Shown: one piece after another, positions 8,611 to 15,795 of the stretch
Layout: every line of letters begins with the position of its first letter
Position numbering within the stretch: position 1 is the first letter of the stretch
Origin: UBA830 sp036339975
GTDB lineage: Bacteria; Pseudomonadota; Alphaproteobacteria; MPNO01; UBA830
Assembly: GCA_036339975.1 (NCBI GenBank)
Contig: JAYYZV010000146.1
Coordinates: forward strand, 1 to 22,020
Direction of reading: 5' to 3'
Length of the DNA: 22,020 nt
Notes under the pieces: generated by a model
What the model saw: the letters and a program-made list of their open reading frames with translations, nothing else
Databases searched by the model: none
Told to the model about the DNA's origin: nothing
Program-made: the position numbers and the translations under genes

Positions 8611-9530
8611 GTGGTAGCCCTTTTTGCACAAGGAAAATTTTCGTGCCAATGGCGGGCGATATCTATGCGACGGCAGAACCAGACATGGTCATGGTCGCGC
8701 GCATAGTTGACAAACCGCTTCAGGGCCGCGAAGCGGCCCGGGCGACCGGCGAGGCGACAGTGGAGACCGACCGACATCATCTTTGGCGCTTCTGAACCTT
8801 CGTCGTAAAGCGTATCGAAGGTGTCCTTCAGATAAGCATAAAACTGATTGCCCGAATTAAAACCCTGGGCGGTGGCGAAGCGCATATCGTTGGCGTCGAG
8901 CGTGTAGGGGACCACAAGATGCGGCTTGCCGGCTTCCTCCGTCCAGAAGGGCAACTCATCATTATATTCGTCCGCGTCATAAAGGAAACCGCCTTCCTCT
9001 GTAACAAGGCGCCGTGTGTTGGGACTTGTTCGGCCGGTATACCACCCAAGCGGACGTTCGCCACAGATACGGGTATGGATATTGATTGCATTTTGCAGGT
9101 GTTGGCGCTCAATGTCTTCTGGCACGTACTGATAGTCAATCCAGCGCCAGCCGTGGCTGCACATTTCGTGCCCGGCTTTCATGGCAGCCTCCGCTACGGC
9201 CGGGTTGCGTTCTAGCGCCATGGCAACGGCGAAGAATGTGACCGGGATCTCGTAGTCGCCGAATAGCCGCATAAGCCTCCATACGCCAACACGGCTGCCG
9301 TATTCGTATAGGGATTCCATGCTCATGTGACGCACGCCTTCGCGGGCGTCAGCGCCGATGATCTCTGACAGAAAAGCTTCGGATGCTTTGTCACCATGCA
9401 GGATATTGTTTTCGGCTCCCTCTTCGTAATTGATTACGAACTGTACGGCGATCCGTGCGCCGCCTGGCCAGTTTGGGTGGGGTGGGGTCGGGCCATAGCC
9501 GGCCATGTTGCGGGGATAGGGGAGGGGCAT
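8607..9530 (-). CDS. puuE: Allantoinase PuuE (polysaccharide deacetylase-like, cofactor-independent)
   Basis: This enzyme hydrolyses allantoin to allantoate. It is a NodB/polysaccharide-deacetylase-fold allantoinase, unrelated to the amidohydrolase-type AllB/PucH. The 307-aa protein shows the N-terminal YPRNMAGYGPTPPHP, NYEEGAENNILHGD near 34-47, SEAFLSE, VTFFAVAMALERNP near 97-110, CSHGWRW at 124-130 and GWYTGRTSPNTRRL near 157-170. All are typical of the urate-catabolism PuuE group. The start at 9530 keeps the conserved N-terminal stretch, although its ribosome-binding site is weak (GGACAC about 10 bases away). It is 12 bp downstream of the regulator gene and overlaps uraD by 4 bp. Confidence 0.95.
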   Translation of the reverse strand: MPLPYPRNMAGYGPTPPHPNWPGGARIAVQFVINYEEGAENNILHGDKASEAFLSEIIGADAREGVRHMSMESLYEYGSRVGVWRLMRLFGDYEIPVTFFAVAMALERNPAVAEAAMKAGHEMCSHGWRWIDYQYVPEDIERQHLQNAINIHTRICGERPLGWYTGRTSPNTRRLVTEEGGFLYDADEYNDELPFWTEEAGKPHLVVPYTLDANDMRFATAQGFNSGNQFYAYLKDTFDTLYDEGSEAPKMMSVGLHCRLAGRPGRFAALKRFVNYARDHDHVWFCRRIDIARHWHENFPCAKRATT

Positions 9531-9542
9531 TGGTTTGTGTCC

Positions 9543-10247
9543 TTATTCCGCTACGACGACCTCGGCAAATACCGCTTGCAGATTGTTTAACTCTTCGGGA
9601 ACACCGAGCATCAGGCGGCGTTCGCAGGCTGTCAGATGAGCTTGCATGATATCTTGGCTTTCCCGAATGTTGCCATTTGCTATGGCGACAACAAGCCGGT
9701 CGTGATCGTTGTCGTCGCACATACCGTGGCCGACGGGCACATAACGGGCGATGGCGAGTGACGTCTGCGCTACCAGTTGTCGCAGCAATTCCCGCAACGG
9801 ACGATTACCCGCGATATCAGCAAGCTTTAGATGAAAATCTCCTGATAGGCGGATAGCGCCACTTGTTTGGCCAGCTTGGATGCAGGCCTGTTCACGGGTT
9901 GCAATACTGGTTAATGCCTCGGCATCTTCGGGAGAACAATTCCGAGCAGCTTTTTCAACGATGCCCTCTTCTAGAAGGCGACGGGCATCGAAAATTTCCC
10001 GTACTTCGTCGGGATCCGGTGCGGCAATTACCGAGCCACGATTGGGGCGGTGTTGAACAACCTTATCGAGCGAGAGGCGCAGAAGTACTTTGCGAATTAT
10101 GGTTCGGCTCACGCCGAAAACGTCGCACAAATCTTTTTCTGTCAGCTTGGTATCCGGTAATAGGCGTTGCTCTAGAATAGCGTCGAACACCTGATCGTAT
10201 ATCCAGCCTTCGGTGGGTTTTTTATTCCGTTTCAAAATTGTCACCAT
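9543..10247 (-). CDS. GntR-family (FCD/FadR subfamily) transcriptional regulator of the purine cluster
   Basis: This is a predicted ligand-responsive DNA-binding regulator of 234 aa. A GntR winged helix-turn-helix spans about 15-75, with LTEKDLCDVFGVSRTIIRKVLLRL as recognition region followed by the wing HRPNRGSVIA. The C-terminal all-helical FCD domain shows its metal/ligand residues in DFHLKLADIAGN (D137, H139), DHDRL (181-185) and the H204 region. ATG at 10247 is chosen because the HTH begins just after it. The frame stays open to 10535, but that extension runs through the AT-rich control region and resembles no known domain. It is the first gene of the - strand operon. Its ligand is unknown; a purine-ring intermediate is my inference. 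Confidence 0.93.
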   Translation of the reverse strand: MVTILKRNKKPTEGWIYDQVFDAILEQRLLPDTKLTEKDLCDVFGVSRTIIRKVLLRLSLDKVVQHRPNRGSVIAAPDPDEVREIFDARRLLEEGIVEKAARNCSPEDAEALTSIATREQACIQAGQTSGAIRLSGDFHLKLADIAGNRPLRELLRQLVAQTSLAIARYVPVGHGMCDDNDHDRLVVAIANGNIRESQDIMQAHLTACERRLMLGVPEELNNLQAVFAEVVVAE

Positions 10248-10259
10248 CAGTCCAAAAAA

Positions 10260-10288
10260 GATATAATTGTATACAATAATAGACTCAA
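10260..10288 (-). promoter_or_regulatory. Candidate promoter for the regulator-puuE-uraD-alc-allA operon
   Basis: Read on the - strand, a -35-like TTGAGT (10288-10283) and a -10-like TATATC (10265-10260) are 17 bp apart. The palindrome exactly abuts the -10 inside the spacer, so a bound regulator would block polymerase. The weakness is that transcription would begin about 6 bases before the chosen ATG, leaving almost no leader. This is a pattern-based inference only. Confidence 0.4.
10266..10277. promoter_or_regulatory. Candidate GntR/FCD operator palindrome
   Basis: ATTGTATACAAT is a perfect 12-bp palindrome located 19 bp upstream of the regulator start. It fits the TNGTNNNACNA-like core that FadR/FCD-type GntR proteins commonly bind, with GTATAC at the centre. 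Its position next to the regulator gene suggests autoregulation and control of the divergent operons. Confidence 0.7.
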
Positions 10289-10357
10289 CAAAAATTCTTC
10301 TTTGCTCAATTGAATTTAATGAATTCCAATTATTAAGCCTCCTTTTTGATGACAAAA

Positions 10358-10384
10358 AAGCTATAATACTGGGATATATAGCTT
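10358..10384. repeat. Inverted repeat with 8-bp perfect arms
   Basis: The arms AAGCTATA (10358-10365) and TATAGCTT (10377-10384) are separated by 11 bp. The left arm also contains the start of a -10-like TATAAT (10362-10367). It could be a second regulator-binding site or a weak hairpin. It lies mid-way between the divergent genes. No T-tract follows, so it is not an obvious terminator. Confidence 0.45.
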
Positions 10385-10514
10385 CTGAAAGGATGCTCTT
10401 TTCAAAATATCCAATCTCGTCTTGCACACCCTTTCGGCCAGATGTAGGCTTAGTTTTAGAATACAGAGAAACGTATAGAATTTCGATCGGATACAATTTT
10501 ACGGGGGCATCCCG

Positions 10515-10868
10515 ATGGGACGTCTGACCACCCATATTATAGATACAGCTAGCGGCTGTCCGGCATCCGGGGTGAAGATTGATTTATTTTCGGTCGGTGA
10601 TGACGGCGCGCTCACCAACGTAACATCAGTGATTACGAACCACGATGGACGGGTTGACGGCCCGGTGGTTGAAGGTGACGCTTTCCAAGCGGGCTTGTAT
10701 GAACTCCATTTTCATGTCGGCGAATATTTTAGCCGGGCATCTACTGCAGAAGGTCCTTATTTTCTAGACGTGGTGCCAGTAAGGTTTGGTATTTCCGCAG
10801 TGGATGAACATTATCACGTTCCATTGCTTATTTCCCCGTTTGGCTATTCCACCTATCGGGGCAGCTGA
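10515..10868 (+). CDS. hiuH: 5-hydroxyisourate hydrolase (transthyretin-related)
   Basis: This enzyme hydrolyses 5-hydroxyisourate, the unstable product of urate oxidation, to OHCU. The 117-aa protein has the full family pattern: LTTHIIDTASGCPA at 4-17 with His7, NHDGRVDGP near 42-50 with Arg46, EHYHVPLL near 98-105, and the diagnostic C-terminal YSTYRGS (111-117). There is no signal peptide, so a cytoplasmic location is expected. ATG at 10515 follows a GGGGG ribosome-binding site 7 bases away. It is the first gene of the rightward operon, 6 bp before puuD whose product makes its substrate. Confidence 0.97.
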   Translation: MGRLTTHIIDTASGCPASGVKIDLFSVGDDGALTNVTSVITNHDGRVDGPVVEGDAFQAGLYELHFHVGEYFSRASTAEGPYFLDVVPVRFGISAVDEHYHVPLLISPFGYSTYRGS

Positions 10869-10874
10869 CGAGGG

Positions 10875-12083
10875 ATGCTTGATGTCGCCTTTGCCGACTG
10901 GCTTAACCTCGGTTTTAGATGGCTTCACGTCATTGCCGGCATTTCTTGGATTGGAACGTCTTTTTATTTCATTTTTCTTGACCTTAGCCTGCGCAAGCAC
11001 GCGAACCTGCCAGACGGTGTAGGTGGTGAAGCGTGGAACGTGCACGGCGGCGGTTTTTACCTCATGCGGAAGTATACCGTGGCTCCGGCAGAATTGCCCA
11101 GAGAGCTGCACTGGTTCAAATACGAGGCATATTTCACTTGGCTGTCGGGTTTTGCCCTTTTGGCCGTGATCTATTATTGGGGTGCAGAAAGCTACCTGAT
11201 AGACAAGAATGTTCTCAATCTGGAGACGTGGGAAGCGATCCTGATCAGCGTGGGCTTTTTTGCAGGTGGGTGGGTTATCTATGACTTACTATGCCGCTCA
11301 CCATTTTCGTCACATGAAACTCTTCTGTCGGCGGCGGTATTTATCCTTATCGCTTTTTCGGCCTATTTTTTAACTCATCTGTTCAGTGGTCGTGCGGCAT
11401 TCGTCCACGTTGGCGCTATGGTTGGAACAATAATGGTTGGGAATGTGTTTTTCATAATTATTCCCAACCAGAAAAAGATCGTGAAGTCCCTGCTGGCGGG
11501 CAATGAGCCTGATCCTCGTCTTGGCGCTATGGGTAAACATCGGTCTACCCACAACAACTATCTAACCCTACCGGTTATACTGATGATGATCAGCCAGCAT
11601 TATCCGATGCTGTACGATAACGACAACAGCTGGCTGGTGGTCACGCTGATTCTTCTGGTCGGAGCCTCAATCCGACATTTTTTCAATCTGATGCACACAG
11701 GCCGGCCGATTAGTAGTCTCCGCTGGCAATGGCCCACTGCGGCTGTTCTCATGGCGATACTTGTGGTGTACCTCAGTTGGAAACCTGAGACAGACCCCTA
11801 CGCAGAGGTGAAAGTGCCGAGTGCAGCGGAGGCGGTTGCCATCTCTCAGGCGCGCTGTGCGTCATGCCATGCGACCAAAACGACTGATCCTGATGTTGAA
11901 AAGGCGCCAGGAGGGGTAATGCTTGAGACGACGGCGGATCTTCGCAAACACAGTTCCGGAATTTTGAAACAGTCGGTATTTTCGAAGGCGATGCCGCTTG
12001 GCAACAAAACCAAGATGACGGATGCGGAGCGTAAGGCGCTGGGCGCCTGGATCCGGGCAGGCATGCCCGAAGGCGACAAATGA
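10875..12083 (+). CDS. puuD: Membrane-bound urate oxidase PuuD with C-terminal cytochrome c domain
   Basis: This protein oxidises urate to 5-hydroxyisourate. Unlike soluble uricase it is an integral membrane protein with a cytochrome c tail, so electrons probably go to the respiratory chain rather than to oxygen as peroxide. The 402-aa protein has about eight transmembrane helices in residues 1-300, including RWLHVIAGISWIG near 15-27. A single heme-c site CASCH follows at 328-332. Met373 in KAMPLGN or Met381 is the likely distal ligand. The start ATG at 10875 aligns with the normal N-terminus, but the AGGG purine run touches it, leaving no usual spacing. It lies 6 bp after hiuH and overlaps xdhA as ATGA. 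Confidence 0.95.
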   Translation: MLDVAFADWLNLGFRWLHVIAGISWIGTSFYFIFLDLSLRKHANLPDGVGGEAWNVHGGGFYLMRKYTVAPAELPRELHWFKYEAYFTWLSGFALLAVIYYWGAESYLIDKNVLNLETWEAILISVGFFAGGWVIYDLLCRSPFSSHETLLSAAVFILIAFSAYFLTHLFSGRAAFVHVGAMVGTIMVGNVFFIIIPNQKKIVKSLLAGNEPDPRLGAMGKHRSTHNNYLTLPVILMMISQHYPMLYDNDNSWLVVTLILLVGASIRHFFNLMHTGRPISSLRWQWPTAAVLMAILVVYLSWKPETDPYAEVKVPSAAEAVAISQARCASCHATKTTDPDVEKAPGGVMLETTADLRKHSSGILKQSVFSKAMPLGNKTKMTDAERKALGAWIRAGMPEGDK

Positions 12084-13474
12084 TCCGCTTTATTCTAAAT
12101 GGCGAGGATCACGCGGCGGAGGGCATTTCGCCAACCACCACCATGTTGGAATATATCCGCGGTAATATTGGGTTGATCGGCACCAAGGAAGGCTGCGCGG
12201 AAGGCGATTGTGGCGCCTGCACCGTGGTACGTGTATTCGATGGTAGGTTCGAGGCGGTCAATTCTTGCCTGATGCAGATCGGTCAGGCGGACGGCGCAGA
12301 AATAATTACCGTCGAAGGGCTTGAAATAATTAACGGTGGAGAGCTTGTCCCGGTGCAGGAAGCGATGGCGCATGGTGATGGCTCCCAATGCGGGTTCTGC
12401 ACTCCGGGATTTATTGGGGCACTATTTGCGCTCGAACAATCGGATGAGGCGCTCTCCGACGAGATCATTCACGATGCGCTTGCCGGCAATCTGTGCCGCT
12501 GTACAGGTTATCGTCCGATCGTCGATGCCGCACGTGAGGCTTGCAATAAAATCGTCGACTACACACCTCGCGTGCCGCCCATAAGGGATAAACTACACGA
12601 GACCCCTGACCAGTGTTTTTATGCGCCCGAGACTTTGGAGCAGTTTACGGAACTGCGGGCGGCGCATCCAGACGCGATGCTGCTGTCCGGGGGTACGGAT
12701 CTTGGCCTACTCGTCAGCAAGGACCGGCAAAGACCGGAAGTCGTCATTCACACGACGCATGTAGCCGAGCTGCAGGAGATCCTGGAAACGGACGATGTAA
12801 TCGCTTTTGGCGCCGCGGTGAGCTACAGCCGCGCGCTTCCGTACATCGCCCGCTTATATCCGTCTTTCGGTGAAATGGTTCGGCGCATTGGCTCCCGCCA
12901 GATTCGCAATGTCGGCACGTTGGGCGGCAATATAGGCAATGCCTCGCCTATCGGCGACACACCCCCGTGTCTGATTGCGCTGGATGCGATCCTCACGCTG
13001 GTGTCGGCCGAAGGCGAGCGGGAGATCGCAATTGAGGATTTCTTCCTCGGCTATCGAAAGACTGATCTGGCGCCGGGAGAAGTGATAAAAAATATTCGTA
13101 TTCCGAAGCTTACCGACGGGCAAGTATTCCGTACCTACAAGGTTTCCAAGCGTTACGATCAGGATATCTCAGCTGTGATAGGCGGTTTCCGGCTGACTCT
13201 GGATGGTGAAACAGTAACGGATGCCCGAATTGCGTTTGGCGGCATGTCAGCGACACCCAAACGGGGTGCACAGATGGAAAACGCACTGATCGGCCAGACC
13301 TGGTCCGAAGAGCAGGCAATTTCGGCAGGGGTGGCGGTGGGCAAGGATTATGCGCCGATCTCGGATCACAGGGCGACGTCGGGATATCGTTTGCGGGTTG
13401 CCGGTAATTTGATGACGCGGCTTTATCGCGATTTAACGGGGGCGAAAGAAACCCTTGAAGTGGTTAAGCTCTAG
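12080..13474 (+). CDS. xdhA: Xanthine dehydrogenase small subunit (2Fe-2S and FAD domains)
   Basis: This is the electron-transfer subunit of molybdenum xanthine dehydrogenase, passing electrons from the Mo site through two 2Fe-2S clusters and FAD to NAD+. The plant-type ferredoxin domain has CAEGDCGAC (39-47) and a further Cys near 63. The second cluster domain has CGFC (104-107) and CRC (139-141). The FAD domain from about 175 shows LLSGGTDLG (201-209) and GTLGGNIGNASPIGD (279-293). A C-terminal CO-dehydrogenase flavoprotein domain follows. The 464-aa length is normal for bacterial XdhA. The start overlaps the puuD stop as ATGA, and the stop abuts xdhB. Confidence 0.97.
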   Translation: MIRFILNGEDHAAEGISPTTTMLEYIRGNIGLIGTKEGCAEGDCGACTVVRVFDGRFEAVNSCLMQIGQADGAEIITVEGLEIINGGELVPVQEAMAHGDGSQCGFCTPGFIGALFALEQSDEALSDEIIHDALAGNLCRCTGYRPIVDAAREACNKIVDYTPRVPPIRDKLHETPDQCFYAPETLEQFTELRAAHPDAMLLSGGTDLGLLVSKDRQRPEVVIHTTHVAELQEILETDDVIAFGAAVSYSRALPYIARLYPSFGEMVRRIGSRQIRNVGTLGGNIGNASPIGDTPPCLIALDAILTLVSAEGEREIAIEDFFLGYRKTDLAPGEVIKNIRIPKLTDGQVFRTYKVSKRYDQDISAVIGGFRLTLDGETVTDARIAFGGMSATPKRGAQMENALIGQTWSEEQAISAGVAVGKDYAPISDHRATSGYRLRVAGNLMTRLYRDLTGAKETLEVVKL

Positions 13475-13476
13475 TG

Positions 13477-15795
13477 ATGGTTGGCAAAGATATTCGCGGT
13501 GAGGTGCATACCAATGTCCGCCACGACAGTGCGGTTAAGCATGTTAGCGGCAAGGCGGTTTATATAGACGACTTGCTCGTACCGCCGGGCACGCAGGAAG
13601 TTGCACTTGTCCTTAGCCCATATGCGCATGCGAAGATACTCTCTGTCGACAAGGATGAGGCCTTGGCGATGTCTGGCATCCACGGTGTGGTGACGGCAGC
13701 CGATATTCCCGGTGTGAACGACATTGCCCCCGTCTTCGAAGACGAGCCCGTATTAGCAGACGGCTTGGTAGAATACGTGGGAATGCCCGTCGCCGCGGTG
13801 GCAGCAGATACCTACGATCAGGCATTAGCGGCGGCGAGATCGGTTCGGGTGGAGTACGAGGAACTTACGCCCGTCCTGTCTATCGAAGAAGCATGGGAAA
13901 AGGAGCAGTTCACCTACGACCCGTCCAAGATTGTGTTCGGCGACGCCGAAGCGGCCATGGCGGACGCGGCACACAGGGTTCGGGGCGAGGTGAGGTGTGG
14001 TGGTCAGGACCATTTTTATTTGGAAAGTCATATCGCGCTGGCGGTGCCGGGCGAAGACCGAGAAATGACGGTCTTTTCCTCGACACAGCACCCCACAGAG
14101 GCTCAGCATGGCGTTAGCCATGTGTTGGGCGTACCACAGAACGATGTGACTATCGAGGTGCGTCGCATGGGCGGCGCATTCGGCGGGAAGGAAAGCCAAC
14201 CGACAATTATTGCGGCGATCGCTGCGCTGCTGGCCGATCAGTGCCGAAGGCCGGTCAAGCTACGTCTCCGTCGCGACGACGATATGATCGCCACCGGCAA
14301 GCGGCACGATTTTTTATTTAAATACGAAGTCGGTTTCGATGAAACCGGGCGTATCGAAAGCGCTATAATCGACATGGCTGCACGGTCAGGTAACGTTGCC
14401 GATTTGTCCGCTGGCGTGGTGGCCCGTGCGCTTTGTCATGGGAGTAATGCTTATTACATTCCCAACGCCCTATTTCGCGGCTGGCCGTGTAAGACTAATA
14501 CCGTTTCTAATACGGCATTTCGCGGTTTCGGCGGACCTCAGGGAATGATCGCTATCGAAACCGCAATTGAGCACATTGCCCACAAGCTCCGGAAATCTGT
14601 CGAAGAGGTCCGCGGGGTCAACTGGTACGGTACCGAAGACCGCAATGTGACGCCTTATGGTCAGCAGGTTACCGACAACATCATGCCCGAGATTGTCGAA
14701 CGCCTGTCCCGCGAAATCGATCTTGAGGCTCGTAGAAATGCCATCGAAAAGTTCAACGCTGCTAACGATACGTTGAAGAAGGGTATCGCGCTGATGCCTG
14801 TGAAATTTGGTATTTCATTCAATGCGCCGATGCTGAACCAGGCGGGCGCGCTTGTTCACGTTTATACCGATGGCAGCGTGCACCTGAACCACGGGGGTAC
14901 GGAAATGGGGCAGGGGCTGTTTGTCAAGGTGGCGCAGGTGGTATCGTCGGTGTTCCAGATTGATATTGACCACGTGAAAATCTCAGCAACCCGGACGGAC
15001 AAAGTACCGAACACCGCGCCTACGGCGGCGTCCGCTGGCTCGGACCTTAATGGCATGGCCGCTTTTAACGCGGCAGATGAAATAAAGGGTCGTATGGCCG
15101 GTGTGGCTGCCGAATATTTCGGGGTTTCGGCCGAGGATGTCGAGTTCCGCCAGAATCGGGTTTACGCAGGTAACGAAAGCCTATCCTTCGCGGAAACTGC
15201 GCAGATGACTTGGAACCAACGGGTGTCTCTGTCGGCGACGGGCTATTATCGAACGCCAGATATTCACTGGGACTCTGCTACCATGACCGGCAGCCCGTTT
15301 TATTATTTTACCTATGGCGCGTCGGTTGCTGAAGTCGCCATCGATACACTTACCGGTGAATCCCGGGTGCTCGCGACGGATATCCTTCAGGATGTCGGTG
15401 CTTCTTTGAACCCGGCGATCGATCTTGGTCAGATTGAAGGTGCGTTCGTGCAGGGTATGGGCTGGCTGACATCGGAAGAACTAGTGTGGAACGACAAGGG
15501 CGCGCTGATGACCCACGGACCATCGACATATAAAATTCCCGGTAGTCGTGACGTGCCTCCGCATTTTAAGGTTCACATTCTGGAAGATGCGCCGAACCGG
15601 GTGCCGACGATATTTCGGTCGAAGGCGGTAGGCGAACCGCCGCTGATGCTGTCGATCAGCGTCTGGCTTGCGCTGCGTGATGCGGTTGCACGGACCGGCG
15701 GTTATAAGTTCATGCCTAATCTTGATGCACCGGCTACTCCTGAAGTGATTTTGACGGCGCTTGACGATATCAAACAACGGATAGCAGCCGCATGA
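13477..15795 (+). CDS. xdhB: Xanthine dehydrogenase large subunit (molybdopterin-binding)
   Basis: This is the catalytic subunit, oxidising hypoxanthine and xanthine to urate at a molybdenum-cytosine or molybdopterin centre. The 772-aa protein carries MGGAFGGKE near 231-239, the substrate-binding Arg in AFRGFGGPQG near 349, GTEMGQG near 474-480, and GEPPLML near 719-725 with the conserved catalytic Glu. This combination identifies xanthine dehydrogenase within the family. ATG at 13477 is chosen; GTG at 13474 overlaps the xdhA stop by one base and would add one residue. The stop overlaps the next gene as ATGA. The XdhC maturation gene that often follows is absent here. Confidence 0.96.
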   Translation: MVGKDIRGEVHTNVRHDSAVKHVSGKAVYIDDLLVPPGTQEVALVLSPYAHAKILSVDKDEALAMSGIHGVVTAADIPGVNDIAPVFEDEPVLADGLVEYVGMPVAAVAADTYDQALAAARSVRVEYEELTPVLSIEEAWEKEQFTYDPSKIVFGDAEAAMADAAHRVRGEVRCGGQDHFYLESHIALAVPGEDREMTVFSSTQHPTEAQHGVSHVLGVPQNDVTIEVRRMGGAFGGKESQPTIIAAIAALLADQCRRPVKLRLRRDDDMIATGKRHDFLFKYEVGFDETGRIESAIIDMAARSGNVADLSAGVVARALCHGSNAYYIPNALFRGWPCKTNTVSNTAFRGFGGPQGMIAIETAIEHIAHKLRKSVEEVRGVNWYGTEDRNVTPYGQQVTDNIMPEIVERLSREIDLEARRNAIEKFNAANDTLKKGIALMPVKFGISFNAPMLNQAGALVHVYTDGSVHLNHGGTEMGQGLFVKVAQVVSSVFQIDIDHVKISATRTDKVPNTAPTAASAGSDLNGMAAFNAADEIKGRMAGVAAEYFGVSAEDVEFRQNRVYAGNESLSFAETAQMTWNQRVSLSATGYYRTPDIHWDSATMTGSPFYYFTYGASVAEVAIDTLTGESRVLATDILQDVGASLNPAIDLGQIEGAFVQGMGWLTSEELVWNDKGALMTHGPSTYKIPGSRDVPPHFKVHILEDAPNRVPTIFRSKAVGEPPLMLSISVWLALRDAVARTGGYKFMPNLDAPATPEVILTALDDIKQRIAAA

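Larger units (their letters stand above)
10248..10514. promoter_or_regulatory. AT-rich divergent control region between the regulator gene and hiuH
   Basis: These 267 bp are markedly AT-rich compared with the genes on either side. They separate the two divergent halves of the purine cluster, so both promoters should lie here. I see a perfect palindrome (10266-10277), a long inverted repeat (10358-10384), and a GGGGG ribosome-binding site at 10503-10507 for hiuH. A second ATACAAT, identical to the right half of the palindrome, is at 10491-10497. It could be an extra half-site or a -10 element, but a start there would leave a very short leader. No credible small gene is visible. Confidence 0.85.

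Noticed and set aside
8611..8649. A longer UraD starting at 8649.
   Set aside because: The extra 13 residues lie within puuE. ATG 8610 forms an ATGA overlap with the puuE stop and gives the usual UraD length.
10248..10514. A purine or xanthine riboswitch upstream of hiuH.
   Set aside because: I could not trace a conserved aptamer core by eye. The AT-rich region and the palindrome are better explained by protein operators. A covariance-model search would decide.
10248..10535. A 96-residue N-terminal extension of the GntR regulator (frame open to 10535).
   Set aside because: It runs through the AT-rich divergent control region, overlaps the hiuH start, resembles no domain, and the helix-turn-helix begins normally just after ATG 10247.
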